Source: Sphingomonas sp. IC081 (GTDB taxonomy: Bacteria; Pseudomonadota; Alphaproteobacteria; Sphingomonadales; Sphingomonadaceae). From it: a stretch of DNA of 64,000 nucleotides. The stretch spans positions 2,119,001 through 2,183,000 of the forward strand of contig NZ_CP029761.1 in the NCBI RefSeq assembly GCF_006874585.1, written 5' to 3'. A program made the translations under genes and the position numbers. Below, piece after piece: positions 38,587-46,396 of the stretch. Below the pieces are notes generated by a model. The model saw only the letters and a list, made by a program, of their open reading frames with translations. It was not told the origin of the DNA and did no database searches. Every line of letters starts with the position of its first letter. The stretch's first letter is position 1.

Positions 38587-40950
38587 GTGGAAAAACGGTC
38601 GCAATCACCTCAAGCTCTCCCGAAGGAGCTGCCCGTCCTTGCCGTGCTCGGTTTTACCGAGCCGGCAGAGGGTGACTGGGCACACCTTCGCGGTCTCCAG
38701 TACTCCTGCCTTGCCCGCGCGAAGGCTGTACGCATGGCAACACAAGTGGCGGCCATCATCGCCGCCATCGCGGTGCTGCTGCGCCACCTGCCCCCTCTCG
38801 CCATAGCCGGCTGGGCGGGCTGCGCCTTCATCGTCCTGTGGTGGGGCATGCGAAACGAGCGCCAGTTCGCCGATGCCGAACGGCGCCGCCTGGCCCGCGC
38901 CGAAATTCGCAGCCATGCCGTGACAGTGATTGCCCGCGCGGTGATCTGGGCCATCCCGGTCTGCGCTTTCGGGCCCTTCGTCGACCAGCAGGTACAAGTC
39001 AAACTCTGGACCGTGGTCGCCATGCTGATGACCGCCTGCGCGGTTCTGGTGCCCGGCGTACCGCTGGGCACGCTGATCTTCACCAGCATCGTCGGCGGCT
39101 CGACGATCGCCTACTTCATCGTCCTTGGCACCTATGACATGGCGCTGGTCGGCCTGGCCTTCGTGGGCGTCGTCATTGCCGGGGCCGTGGAAAGCGCGCG
39201 CCAGTACCTTTCGACCAAGGTTGCCGAAGCCGGCATGCACGAGCGTGACGAGGTCGTCTCGATGCTGCTGCGCGAGTTCGAGGAGGGCGAGGCCGACTGG
39301 CTCTGGCAGATCGACACCGCCCGCCGCGTGCGCGCCGTGTCCCCCCGCTTCGCCTTTGCCCTGGGCCGCGATGCCTCCGAGATCGAAGGCGTCCCCTTCA
39401 TCCAGCTGATCGCCGGCTCCGCCTGGGACAGCGGCCAGTTCCCTCCCAGCCTTCATGACCTTGCCGAACGCCTCAAGCGCCGCGAGAGCTTCTCGAACGT
39501 GCTGGTGCGCGTCTCGATTGACGGCCACCCGCGCTGGTGGGAGCTTTCCGGCACCCCCAAGATCAGCGACAACGGCCAGTTCGACGGCTTCCGCGGCGTC
39601 GGCTCGGACGTCACCGAAGCGCGCGAGAATTCCGACAAGATCGCCTGGCTCGCCCGCTACGATACGCTGACCGGCCTGCCCAACCGCCTGATGCTGACCG
39701 AGGCCCTGGGCGAAGCACTGGTCTATGCCGAACAGTGGCGCACCCGCTGCGCCTTCCTGATGATCGACCTCGACCGGTTCAAGGCCGTCAACGACACGCT
39801 AGGCCACCTCGTCGGCGACCAGTTGCTCGCCCGCGTGTCCGAGCGGCTCAAGAGCCAGATGACCGACAGCGAACTGTGCGGCCGCCTCGGCGGCGACGAA
39901 TTCGCCATCGTCATCCGCGATGCTTCGGACCTCGAACATGTGAACCGCGTGGCGCAGCGGGTGATCCACTCCCTGTCGCAGCCCTACCACGTGGACCATC
40001 ATACGCTTTACGTGGGCGCCTCGGTCGGCTCCGCGATCGGCCCGCGCGACGGGCAGACGGTCGAGACGCTGATGCGCAATGCCGACCTTGCCCTCTACCG
40101 TTCGAAGGACGGCGGCGGCAACGCCCATTACACGTACGAGCCCGCGCTCCACGCCCATGCCGAAGAGCGCCGCCAGCTCGAATTCTCGCTGCGCGCGGCG
40201 CTCCAGCGCGAGGAATTCACGCTCAATTACCAGCCCGTGGTCGATGCCCATAGCGAAGGCGTGCTCTCGTTCGAGGCCCTGCTGCGTTGGAACAGCAAGG
40301 AACACGGCTTCGTCAGCCCGGCAAAGTTCATCCCGCTGGCCGAAGACACCCGCCTGATCGTCCCGATCGGCGAATGGGTGCTCAAGGAAGCCTGCCGCGA
40401 GGCGATGAACTGGCCCGAGCATGTGCGCGTGGCGGTCAACGTCTCGGGCGAGCAACTCCTCGACCACAACTTCGCGCCGAGCGTCGTCGCCGCCCTCACC
40501 CAGAGCGGGCTCTCCGCCTCGCGCCTCGAACTGGAAGTGACCGAAAGCATCTTCCTGCGCGATGCCACCCTTGCCCGTTCGGCGCTGGAACAGGTCATGG
40601 CGCTGGGCTGCAAGATCGCGCTCGACGACTTCGGCACCGGCTATTCCTCGCTCGGCTACCTGCGCAAGCTGCGCTTCTCGACCATCAAGGTCGACCGCTC
40701 CTTCGTGCAGGGCGCCGCGACCGGCAATGCCGAAAGCCTCGCGATCATCCGCGCCGTCGTTGCCATGGCGGACAGCCTCGACATGTCGACCACGGCGGAA
40801 GGCGCGGAGACCGAGAAGGAAGTCGAAATGATCCGCCAGCTCGGTTGCCGCAAGATCCAGGGCTACTATTTCGGCCGCCCGATGTCGGCACGCGACGCCC
40901 TCGGGCTGTTCCGCAACCGCAGTTTTGTACACGACCAGTCGGCGGCCTGA
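38587..40950 (+). CDS. Membrane PAS-GGDEF-EAL protein (cyclic-di-GMP turnover)
   Basis: 787 residues, GTG start. Several membrane helices lie between about 50 and 205. A PAS-like domain follows (about 235-350: DWLWQIDTARRVRAVSPRFA ... PRWWELSGTPKISDNGQF). The GGDEF domain has intact GGDEF at 435-439 (RLGGDEFAIVI); the inhibitory RxxD site five residues before it is not conserved. The EAL domain has FEALLRW at 562-568, DDFGTGYSSLGYL, KVDRSFVQG and AEGAET, so phosphodiesterase residues are also kept. It could be bifunctional, or one domain could regulate the other. A 62-base gap separates it from glmS. Confidence 0.93.
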   Translation: MEKRSQSPQALPKELPVLAVLGFTEPAEGDWAHLRGLQYSCLARAKAVRMATQVAAIIAAIAVLLRHLPPLAIAGWAGCAFIVLWWGMRNERQFADAERRRLARAEIRSHAVTVIARAVIWAIPVCAFGPFVDQQVQVKLWTVVAMLMTACAVLVPGVPLGTLIFTSIVGGSTIAYFIVLGTYDMALVGLAFVGVVIAGAVESARQYLSTKVAEAGMHERDEVVSMLLREFEEGEADWLWQIDTARRVRAVSPRFAFALGRDASEIEGVPFIQLIAGSAWDSGQFPPSLHDLAERLKRRESFSNVLVRVSIDGHPRWWELSGTPKISDNGQFDGFRGVGSDVTEARENSDKIAWLARYDTLTGLPNRLMLTEALGEALVYAEQWRTRCAFLMIDLDRFKAVNDTLGHLVGDQLLARVSERLKSQMTDSELCGRLGGDEFAIVIRDASDLEHVNRVAQRVIHSLSQPYHVDHHTLYVGASVGSAIGPRDGQTVETLMRNADLALYRSKDGGGNAHYTYEPALHAHAEERRQLEFSLRAALQREEFTLNYQPVVDAHSEGVLSFEALLRWNSKEHGFVSPAKFIPLAEDTRLIVPIGEWVLKEACREAMNWPEHVRVAVNVSGEQLLDHNFAPSVVAALTQSGLSASRLELEVTESIFLRDATLARSALEQVMALGCKIALDDFGTGYSSLGYLRKLRFSTIKVDRSFVQGAATGNAESLAIIRAVVAMADSLDMSTTAEGAETEKEVEMIRQLGCRKIQGYYFGRPMSARDALGLFRNRSFVHDQSAA

Positions 40951-40961
40951 ACGGCCGCCGA
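40939..40961. terminator. Hairpin overlapping the GGDEF-EAL stop codon
   Basis: TCGGCGGCC/GGCCGCCGA, a perfect 9-bp stem with TGAAC loop containing the stop; lies between convergent genes. No U-tract. Confidence 0.5.
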
Positions 40962-40974
40962 CCGGCGGACGCCC

Positions 40975-42195
40975 TTACGCAAAACGCTCGATGTCGAAGG
41001 GCGCCAGTTGTGCCACCGGCTCCCCGCCCGCCATCGCCGCCGCCATGAGCCGGGCCGTGATCGGCGCCAGCGTCAGGCCGAGATGCTGGTGCCCGAAGGC
41101 ATAATGCAGGTTGTCGACCCGGCGCGAGCGACCGATCGCGGGCAGGTAGTCCGGCAACGTCGGGCGGCAGCCCATCCAGCGCCGGAACGGCCCCGCGAAC
41201 GGCAGTCCCAGTTCGCGCACATGGCGTTCGAGACGCTCCCACTTGCGGGGATCGGCAGGCGCGTCGGGATCGCCCAGTTCGACAAAGCTCGCCGCCTGCA
41301 CGCAGTCGCGGTAGCGCGTGACGATCATCGAGCGTTCCTCGAACACCACGGGAGGCAAGTCCGCCGCCCAACCTGAAGCATCCGCGCGCACGTGATAGCC
41401 GCGCTCGGCAATGATCGGCACCTTGTGGCCGGCCGCTTCCATCAGGGCACGCGAACGCACGCCGGCGCAGATCAGGATCGTATCGGCCTCCACGCCCGGC
41501 AGGACGGCCTTGCCGCCTTGCACGTGCAGTTCCGCGTGGCGCTCCACGATCACCCCGCCGCGCTGCACGAACGCCGCGCGCAGCGCCTTGCGGAGATCGC
41601 CGAGGTCGGCAATCTGCCCGCTGCCGGTAAAACGCACCGCCCCCGCCGCCGGCTGGGCGCCAAGACCATCCAGCACCGCACGCTCGGCCGCGCTGACGTC
41701 CTGGACACGCGCGGCACCGGTATCCGCGCTTTCCCAGGCCTTGCGCCCGGAAATCGCAGCCTGTTCACCGTGCCAGACGATGAAATGGCCATCCTCGCGC
41801 AGCAGATCCGGCGCGCCGATGGCATCGGCCATGGTGCGCCAGGCCGGCATCGCCTCTGCCATCAGCGGACGCAGCGCCGCGCAGCCCTTGCGGAACTGCG
41901 CCGGGCGCGATGCAGCCAGCAAGCGCAGTCCGAACGGCAACCACCGGCCGATCGCGGAAGGCGGAAACGCCAGCGCGCCGCCGCGCGAGAACAGTCGGCC
42001 CGGCAGGCTGCGCACGGCTTCCATCGAGGCCAGCGGCTCCACCTGCTCGACGGCGATATGGCCGGCATTGCCCCACGATGCCGCCGCGCCCGCGAGGTCG
42101 TCGTCGACCACGGTGACCGCACGCCCCGCGTCCAGCAGGGCGATGCCCGTGCAAAGCCCCACGACCCCGCCGCCGACGATTGCTGTACGCCCCAC
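40975..42195 (-). CDS. FAD-dependent D-amino-acid dehydrogenase, probably D-hydroxyproline dehydrogenase
   Basis: 406 residues, GTG start at 42195. The N-terminal dinucleotide fold TAIVGGGVVGLCTGIALLDA is followed by DAO-type motifs: AASWGNAGHIAVEQVEPLAS, YHVRADASGW, and C-terminal MGCRPTLPDYLPAIGRS and YAFGHQHLGLTLAP. DadA-like enzymes oxidise D-amino acids to imino acids. In hydroxyproline clusters the homologue turns cis-4-hydroxy-D-proline into 1-pyrroline-4-hydroxy-2-carboxylate. The assignment rests on family plus context: a GntR regulator is divergent, a 4-hydroxyproline epimerase is 7.5 kb away, and a GTATAC operator lies about 27 bases upstream of its start. A broader D-amino-acid oxidase remains possible. 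Confidence 0.82.
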   Translation of the reverse strand: MGRTAIVGGGVVGLCTGIALLDAGRAVTVVDDDLAGAAASWGNAGHIAVEQVEPLASMEAVRSLPGRLFSRGGALAFPPSAIGRWLPFGLRLLAASRPAQFRKGCAALRPLMAEAMPAWRTMADAIGAPDLLREDGHFIVWHGEQAAISGRKAWESADTGAARVQDVSAAERAVLDGLGAQPAAGAVRFTGSGQIADLGDLRKALRAAFVQRGGVIVERHAELHVQGGKAVLPGVEADTILICAGVRSRALMEAAGHKVPIIAERGYHVRADASGWAADLPPVVFEERSMIVTRYRDCVQAASFVELGDPDAPADPRKWERLERHVRELGLPFAGPFRRWMGCRPTLPDYLPAIGRSRRVDNLHYAFGHQHLGLTLAPITARLMAAAMAGGEPVAQLAPFDIERFA

Positions 42196-42221
42196 AAAAA
42201 CTCCGTTGCATTGCTTCGATT

Positions 42222-42237
42222 AGATCGTATACCATAT
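42222..42237. promoter_or_regulatory. GTATAC-type operator upstream of the D-hydroxyproline dehydrogenase gene
   Basis: AGATCGTATACCATAT, 14 of 16 positions of the consensus ATATCGTATACGATAT. It is about 27 bases upstream of the GTG start and in the divergent region with the GntR gene. TNGTATACNA palindromes are known targets of UxuR/ExuR-like FCD-type GntR repressors. Confidence 0.65.
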
Positions 42238-42387
42238 ATAGTCAGCACGATCACCAGGCAAGGTTTTCCGACCGCATGTCCACCGTTTCCGCCTTTCCGA
42301 CTGCAAGCCACGCGCCGCACATGGCAATGGCCAATGTCGCGTTGCGGAAATGTAATTTGGTTCGATTGCGGCGACCGGAGTCATCAT

Positions 42388-42403
42388 CTACCGTATACGT
42401 TAC
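42388..42403. promoter_or_regulatory. GTATAC-type operator upstream of the GntR gene
   Basis: CTACCGTATACGTTAC, 12 of 16 positions of the consensus, with the core CGTATACG intact; about 50 bases upstream of the regulator start, fitting autoregulation. Confidence 0.55.
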
Positions 42404-42454
42404 ACCCGCTGCGCCCATGATCGGCGCCGCGGTACATGATACGGAGACTTCCAG

Positions 42455-43111
42455 GTGACAATCGTCGTCCGCACCCTTGCTGAACGCATTTTCGACGTGA
42501 TCCGCGAAAGGATCGTCGAAGGGAAGCTACCCGTGATGGAGCCCGTGCGCCAGGATGCACTGGCCGCCGAACTCGGCGTCAGCAAGATCCCCCTGCGCGA
42601 GGCACTCGCCCGGCTCGAACATGAAGGCCTGCTGACCAGCCAGGCCAATCGCGGGTGGTTCGTCCGCCCGATGTCGACCGACCAGGCCGAGGAAATCTAC
42701 CAGCTTCGCCTTTCGATCGAACCGGTCGCCGCAGCCTATGCCTGCACCCTCGCCGACGCGGATGACAAGCAGGCCGCCATCAAGGCGTTCGAAATCCTCG
42801 ATGTCGCGGCCAAGGACAACCTGGCCGAAGTGGCCGTGCGCAACCGCGAATTCCACGTTGCGCTGGTGCGCCCGGGCAAGCGCCTGCTGACCACCCAGCT
42901 GGTCGAGCGCCTTGAAGTCCTGGCCGAGCGTTATGTGCTCTCGCACCTCGAACCGGCCGGACGCGGCGACCGCGCCCACATGGAACACCGTGACCTGCTC
43001 GATGCCTGGCTCGCCGGAGATGCGGCAAAGGTGCAGGGCCTGCTCACCCAACACATCGCCAGCACGCTTGACGACTTGCGTGCCCATTTCACTGCCGCTC
43101 AGACCGGCTGA
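42455..43111 (+). CDS. GntR/FCD family transcriptional regulator
   Basis: 218 residues, GTG start with ACGGAGAC upstream. The N-terminal winged HTH has AERIFDVIRERIVEGKLPVM and LAAELGVSKIPLREALARLE plus HEGLL. The C-terminal all-helical FCD ligand domain (about 85-210) has EIYQLRLSIEPVAAAYA, REFHVALVRPG and EHRDLLDAWLAGDA; FCD His/Asp residues suggest metal-assisted binding of a small carboxylate. It is probably a repressor of the surrounding hydroxyproline/glycan genes through the GTATAC sites. It starts an operon with the permease (19-base gap) and the GH27 gene, and is divergent from the dehydrogenase gene. Confidence 0.9.
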   Translation: MTIVVRTLAERIFDVIRERIVEGKLPVMEPVRQDALAAELGVSKIPLREALARLEHEGLLTSQANRGWFVRPMSTDQAEEIYQLRLSIEPVAAAYACTLADADDKQAAIKAFEILDVAAKDNLAEVAVRNREFHVALVRPGKRLLTTQLVERLEVLAERYVLSHLEPAGRGDRAHMEHRDLLDAWLAGDAAKVQGLLTQHIASTLDDLRAHFTAAQTG

Positions 43112-43130
43112 ACCAGATCGGGGGGACCGA

Positions 43131-44549
43131 ATGCTCGGACCGCGTAAATCCATAGAAAAACTGTCGCAACGCGATTCCGGACACTCCCTCGCCAAGACAC
43201 TGAGCTGGCCGCACCTGATCGCCCTTGGCGTCGGCGCGATCGTCGGCACCGGCATCTACACACTGACGGGCGTCGGCGCCGAGCGCGCCGGCCCCGCCGT
43301 GATCCTGGCCTTTGCCGTCGCCGGTGCGGTCTGCGCCTGCGCCGCGCTCGCCTACGCCGAGATGGCCACGATGATCCCGGCCGCGGGCAGCGCCTATACG
43401 TTCTCCTACGCCGCGATGGGCGAAACCGTCGCCTGGGTGGTGGGCTGGAGCCTGATCCTCGAATATTCGCTGGCCTGCTCCACGGTGGCGGTCGGCTGGT
43501 CCGGCTATCTGGTCGGCTGGATCGAATCCGCCGGCATCCACCTGCCCCACGCCCTGCTGGTCGGCCCGCATGGCGGCGGCATCATCAACATGCCTGCGGT
43601 ACTTGTCGCCCTCGCGGTGATGGGCATGCTGATCGCCGGCACGCGCGAAAGCGCGACGCTGAATATCATTCTCGTCATCATCAAGCTGGTCGCGCTGTCG
43701 ATCTTCGTGTTCATGGCGGCCCCAGCCTTTAATGCCGATAACATGCACCCCTTCATGCCTTACGGCTTTGCCAGCACCGAAGTGGGCGGCATGCAGCGCG
43801 GCGTGATGGCGGCGGCGGCCATCGTGTTCTTCGCCTTCTACGGTTTCGATGCCGTCGCCACTTCGGCCGAGGAAGCCAAGAACCCGGGCCGTGACCTCAC
43901 CATCGGCATCGTCGGTTCGATGGTCGTGTGCACCGCGATCTACATGGCCGTCGCCATCTCGGCGATCGGTGCCCTGCCCTTCCAGCAGCTTGCCAACTCG
44001 CCCGAACCGCTCGCCCTCGTGCTGCGCCAGCTTGGCCAGCCGGTTGCCGCGCACCTGATCGCGCTTGCCGCCGTTCTGGCGCTGCCCTCGGTCATCCTCG
44101 TGATGATGTACGGCCAGAGCCGCGTGTTCTTCGTGATGGCGCGTGACGGCCTGCTGCCGCGCAGCCTTGCCAAGATCAGTCCGCGCACCGGCGCGCCGAC
44201 CCGCATCACGCTGATCACCGGCGTCTCGATCGCCCTCGTCGCCGGTATCTTCCGCCTCGATGAGATTGCCGAACTGGCCAATGCCGGTACGCTGATCGCC
44301 TTTATCTCGGTCGGCGCCTGCCTGATGATCCTGCGCCGCCGCTCGCCGCAGCTGCCGCGCCTGTTCAAGTGCCCGCAGCCCTATCTGGTCGGCACCCTGA
44401 CGATCCTGGGCTGCGCCTACCTGCTGTTCAGCCTGCCCTCGACGACGCTGGTCCGCTTCGGCGCCTGGAACGTCATCGGCCTCCTCGCCTACTGCCTCTA
44501 TGGCCGCAGCCGCAGCGAAGCCGCTCTCGAAGCCAAGGCTGCTTCGTAA
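43131..44549 (+). CDS. APC superfamily amino-acid permease
   Basis: 472 residues with about 12 membrane helices. The first is the APC signature HLIALGVGAIVGTGIYTLTG, followed by AALAYAEMATMIPAAGSAYT, a later FFAFYGFDAVATSAEEAKNP (cationic-amino-acid-transporter subgroup) and SVILVMMYGQSRVFFVMARD. It imports amino acids with protons across the inner membrane. Here it is likely the entry route for hydroxyproline or another amino acid released by the locus; substrate not proven. ATG 43131 follows a GGGGGAC Shine-Dalgarno sequence and lies 19 bases after the GntR gene. Confidence 0.9.
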   Translation: MLGPRKSIEKLSQRDSGHSLAKTLSWPHLIALGVGAIVGTGIYTLTGVGAERAGPAVILAFAVAGAVCACAALAYAEMATMIPAAGSAYTFSYAAMGETVAWVVGWSLILEYSLACSTVAVGWSGYLVGWIESAGIHLPHALLVGPHGGGIINMPAVLVALAVMGMLIAGTRESATLNIILVIIKLVALSIFVFMAAPAFNADNMHPFMPYGFASTEVGGMQRGVMAAAAIVFFAFYGFDAVATSAEEAKNPGRDLTIGIVGSMVVCTAIYMAVAISAIGALPFQQLANSPEPLALVLRQLGQPVAAHLIALAAVLALPSVILVMMYGQSRVFFVMARDGLLPRSLAKISPRTGAPTRITLITGVSIALVAGIFRLDEIAELANAGTLIAFISVGACLMILRRRSPQLPRLFKCPQPYLVGTLTILGCAYLLFSLPSTTLVRFGAWNVIGLLAYCLYGRSRSEAALEAKAAS

Positions 44550-44635
44550 ACCTGTCCGGGGGATGCCCTCCCGGGCATTCCCCGCCCCCCTTCCCGCCCC
44601 CTTATCCGAATGCGACACGGTCCAAGGAGATCGCG

Positions 44636-46186
44636 ATGAAACACGCTCTTATCAAAGCCGCCGCCCTTGGCCCCATGCTGGCAGGCGCGCTGCTTGCCAG
44701 CACCTCTCCGGTTCTCGCCAAGACCGCCTACGACGGCGTCTGGCTGTTCGACGACACCCCGCCCACCCCCGGCGTAACGATGATGGAAATCACCTCCAAG
44801 GGCGGCAAGATCGCCGGCTCGGTCACCACCAAGTGGTACGGCCCGGTCGAGATGATGAACCCGCACATCGAAGGCGGCGTGCTGAAGTTCGAGGCCCGCA
44901 ACCTCAACGACCGCGACCACCCGACGCGCCCGTGGAGCGTCGCCATCGAGGACGGCCGCGCCCACCTCAAGGGCCGGATCTGGGAATCGGAAGTGGACAG
45001 CACCGGCCGCCCCGGCACCGCGAAGGACGCCAAGGCCCGCGCCTTCCAGTTCACCGCGCTTCCGGCGATGGGCACGCCGATCCCCAGCAAGCTGGCCGCC
45101 ACTCCGCCGATGGGCTGGAGCAGCTGGAACAAGTTCGCCGAACACATCGACGACAAGACCGTGCGCGCGATGGCCGATGCCATGGTCTCCTCCGGCCTGC
45201 GCGACGCCGGCTATATCTACATCAACATCGACGACGGCTGGCAGGGCGAACGCGATGCCAAGGGCGTGCTCCAGCCCAATGCCAAGTTCCCCGACATGAA
45301 GGCGCTGACCGCCTACGTCCATTCCAAGGGCCTGAAGATCGGCATCTACTCCTCGCAGGGGCCGAAGACCTGCGCGGGCTACATCGGCAGCTACGGCCAT
45401 GTGAAGCAGGACGCCGATACCTATGCCGACTGGGGCTTCGACTACCTCAAGTACGACCTGTGCTCCGGTGAATGGTTCTACGCCGATGCCGACACCGTGA
45501 AGCGCAGCTACTATGAAATGGGCAAGGCGCTGCAGGAAGCCGGCAAGCGGACCGGGCGCGACATCCTGTTCTCGCTGTGCGAATATGGCCGTTTCGACGT
45601 CGGCAGCTGGGGCCGCGACGTCGGCGGCCAGCTCTGGCGCACGACCGGCGACATCACCGACGATTACCCGACGATGGCCAAGATCGGCTTCGACAAGAAC
45701 GGCAACCCCGCCTGGGCCGGACCGCACGGCTGGAACGACCCCGACATGCTGGAAATCGGCAATGGCGGCATGAGCGGGGATGAATACCGCACCCACATGT
45801 CGCTCTGGGCGATGTCCGCAGCGCCGCTGATGATGGGCCATGACCTGCGCGAGATGAGCGCGGAAACGCTGGCCATGCTTACCAATCGCCGCGTCATCGC
45901 CGTCGATCAGGATGCGCTTGGCGTGCAGGGCAAGGCCGTGCGCAAGGCCGGCACGATGGAAGTCTGGAGCAAGCCGCTTGCCGACGGCCGCGTTGCGCTC
46001 GCGCTGTTCAATCGCGGCGATGCCCCCGCACCGCTTGCGCTCACTCCGGCCGACGCAGGGCTTGCCGCAATCGACAATGTCGAGGACGTGTGGAGCGGCG
46101 CCCGCTCGGCCGCCCTGCCCGCCGGCTATCAGGTCCCGGCGCGGGGCGTGGTGATGGTTGTCGTCCACGGCGCAAAGGCCAGCTGA
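44636..46186 (+). CDS. GH27 family alpha-galactosidase (or beta-L-arabinopyranosidase), exported
   Basis: 516 residues with signal peptide MKHALIKAAALGPMLAGALL and cleavage near VLAK. An N-terminal beta domain (about 30-145) precedes the GH27 barrel: TPPMGWSSWNKFAEHIDDKT, YINIDDGWQGERDAKG, FDYLKYDLCSG with nucleophile Asp274, RTTGDITDD with probable acid/base Asp339, and HGWNDPDMLEIGNG. A C-terminal beta-sandwich follows. GH27 releases terminal alpha-D-galactose, and a few members act on beta-L-arabinopyranose. AAGGAGA lies 5 bases before ATG 44636. It is the third gene after the GntR regulator and permease and ends with a terminator. Extensins carry alpha-galactosyl-serine, a plausible target. 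Confidence 0.92.
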   Translation: MKHALIKAAALGPMLAGALLASTSPVLAKTAYDGVWLFDDTPPTPGVTMMEITSKGGKIAGSVTTKWYGPVEMMNPHIEGGVLKFEARNLNDRDHPTRPWSVAIEDGRAHLKGRIWESEVDSTGRPGTAKDAKARAFQFTALPAMGTPIPSKLAATPPMGWSSWNKFAEHIDDKTVRAMADAMVSSGLRDAGYIYINIDDGWQGERDAKGVLQPNAKFPDMKALTAYVHSKGLKIGIYSSQGPKTCAGYIGSYGHVKQDADTYADWGFDYLKYDLCSGEWFYADADTVKRSYYEMGKALQEAGKRTGRDILFSLCEYGRFDVGSWGRDVGGQLWRTTGDITDDYPTMAKIGFDKNGNPAWAGPHGWNDPDMLEIGNGGMSGDEYRTHMSLWAMSAAPLMMGHDLREMSAETLAMLTNRRVIAVDQDALGVQGKAVRKAGTMEVWSKPLADGRVALALFNRGDAPAPLALTPADAGLAAIDNVEDVWSGARSAALPAGYQVPARGVVMVVVHGAKAS

Positions 46187-46213
46187 GCCGGCCTAAAACT
46201 CAGATGATTCGGG

Positions 46214-46244
46214 AGGGCGCTGTCATCGTGCAGCGCCCTTTTTC
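46214..46244 (+). terminator. Intrinsic terminator after GH27 gene
   Basis: AGGGCGCTG (46214-46222) pairs with CAGCGCCCT (46231-46239), then TTTTCG. Confidence 0.85.
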
Positions 46245-46321
46245 GTGCGCCTCCCCCTCCTGAAAACCGCAGATTTCCGGGCAAGTCACGGCGATTGCGG
46301 CATTTTTGCTACAGATAACAT

Positions 46322-46337
46322 ATTTCGTATACTATAT
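46322..46337. promoter_or_regulatory. GTATAC-type operator upstream of TonB receptor gene
   Basis: ATTTCGTATACTATAT, 14 of 16 positions of the consensus, about 60 bases upstream of the receptor start in an AT-rich promoter region. Confidence 0.65.
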
Positions 46338-46396
46338 TTGACTTGTCGCGAAATGTGTCGCAACCTCGGTGCAACAACCAAGGGGAGTTCACACCC

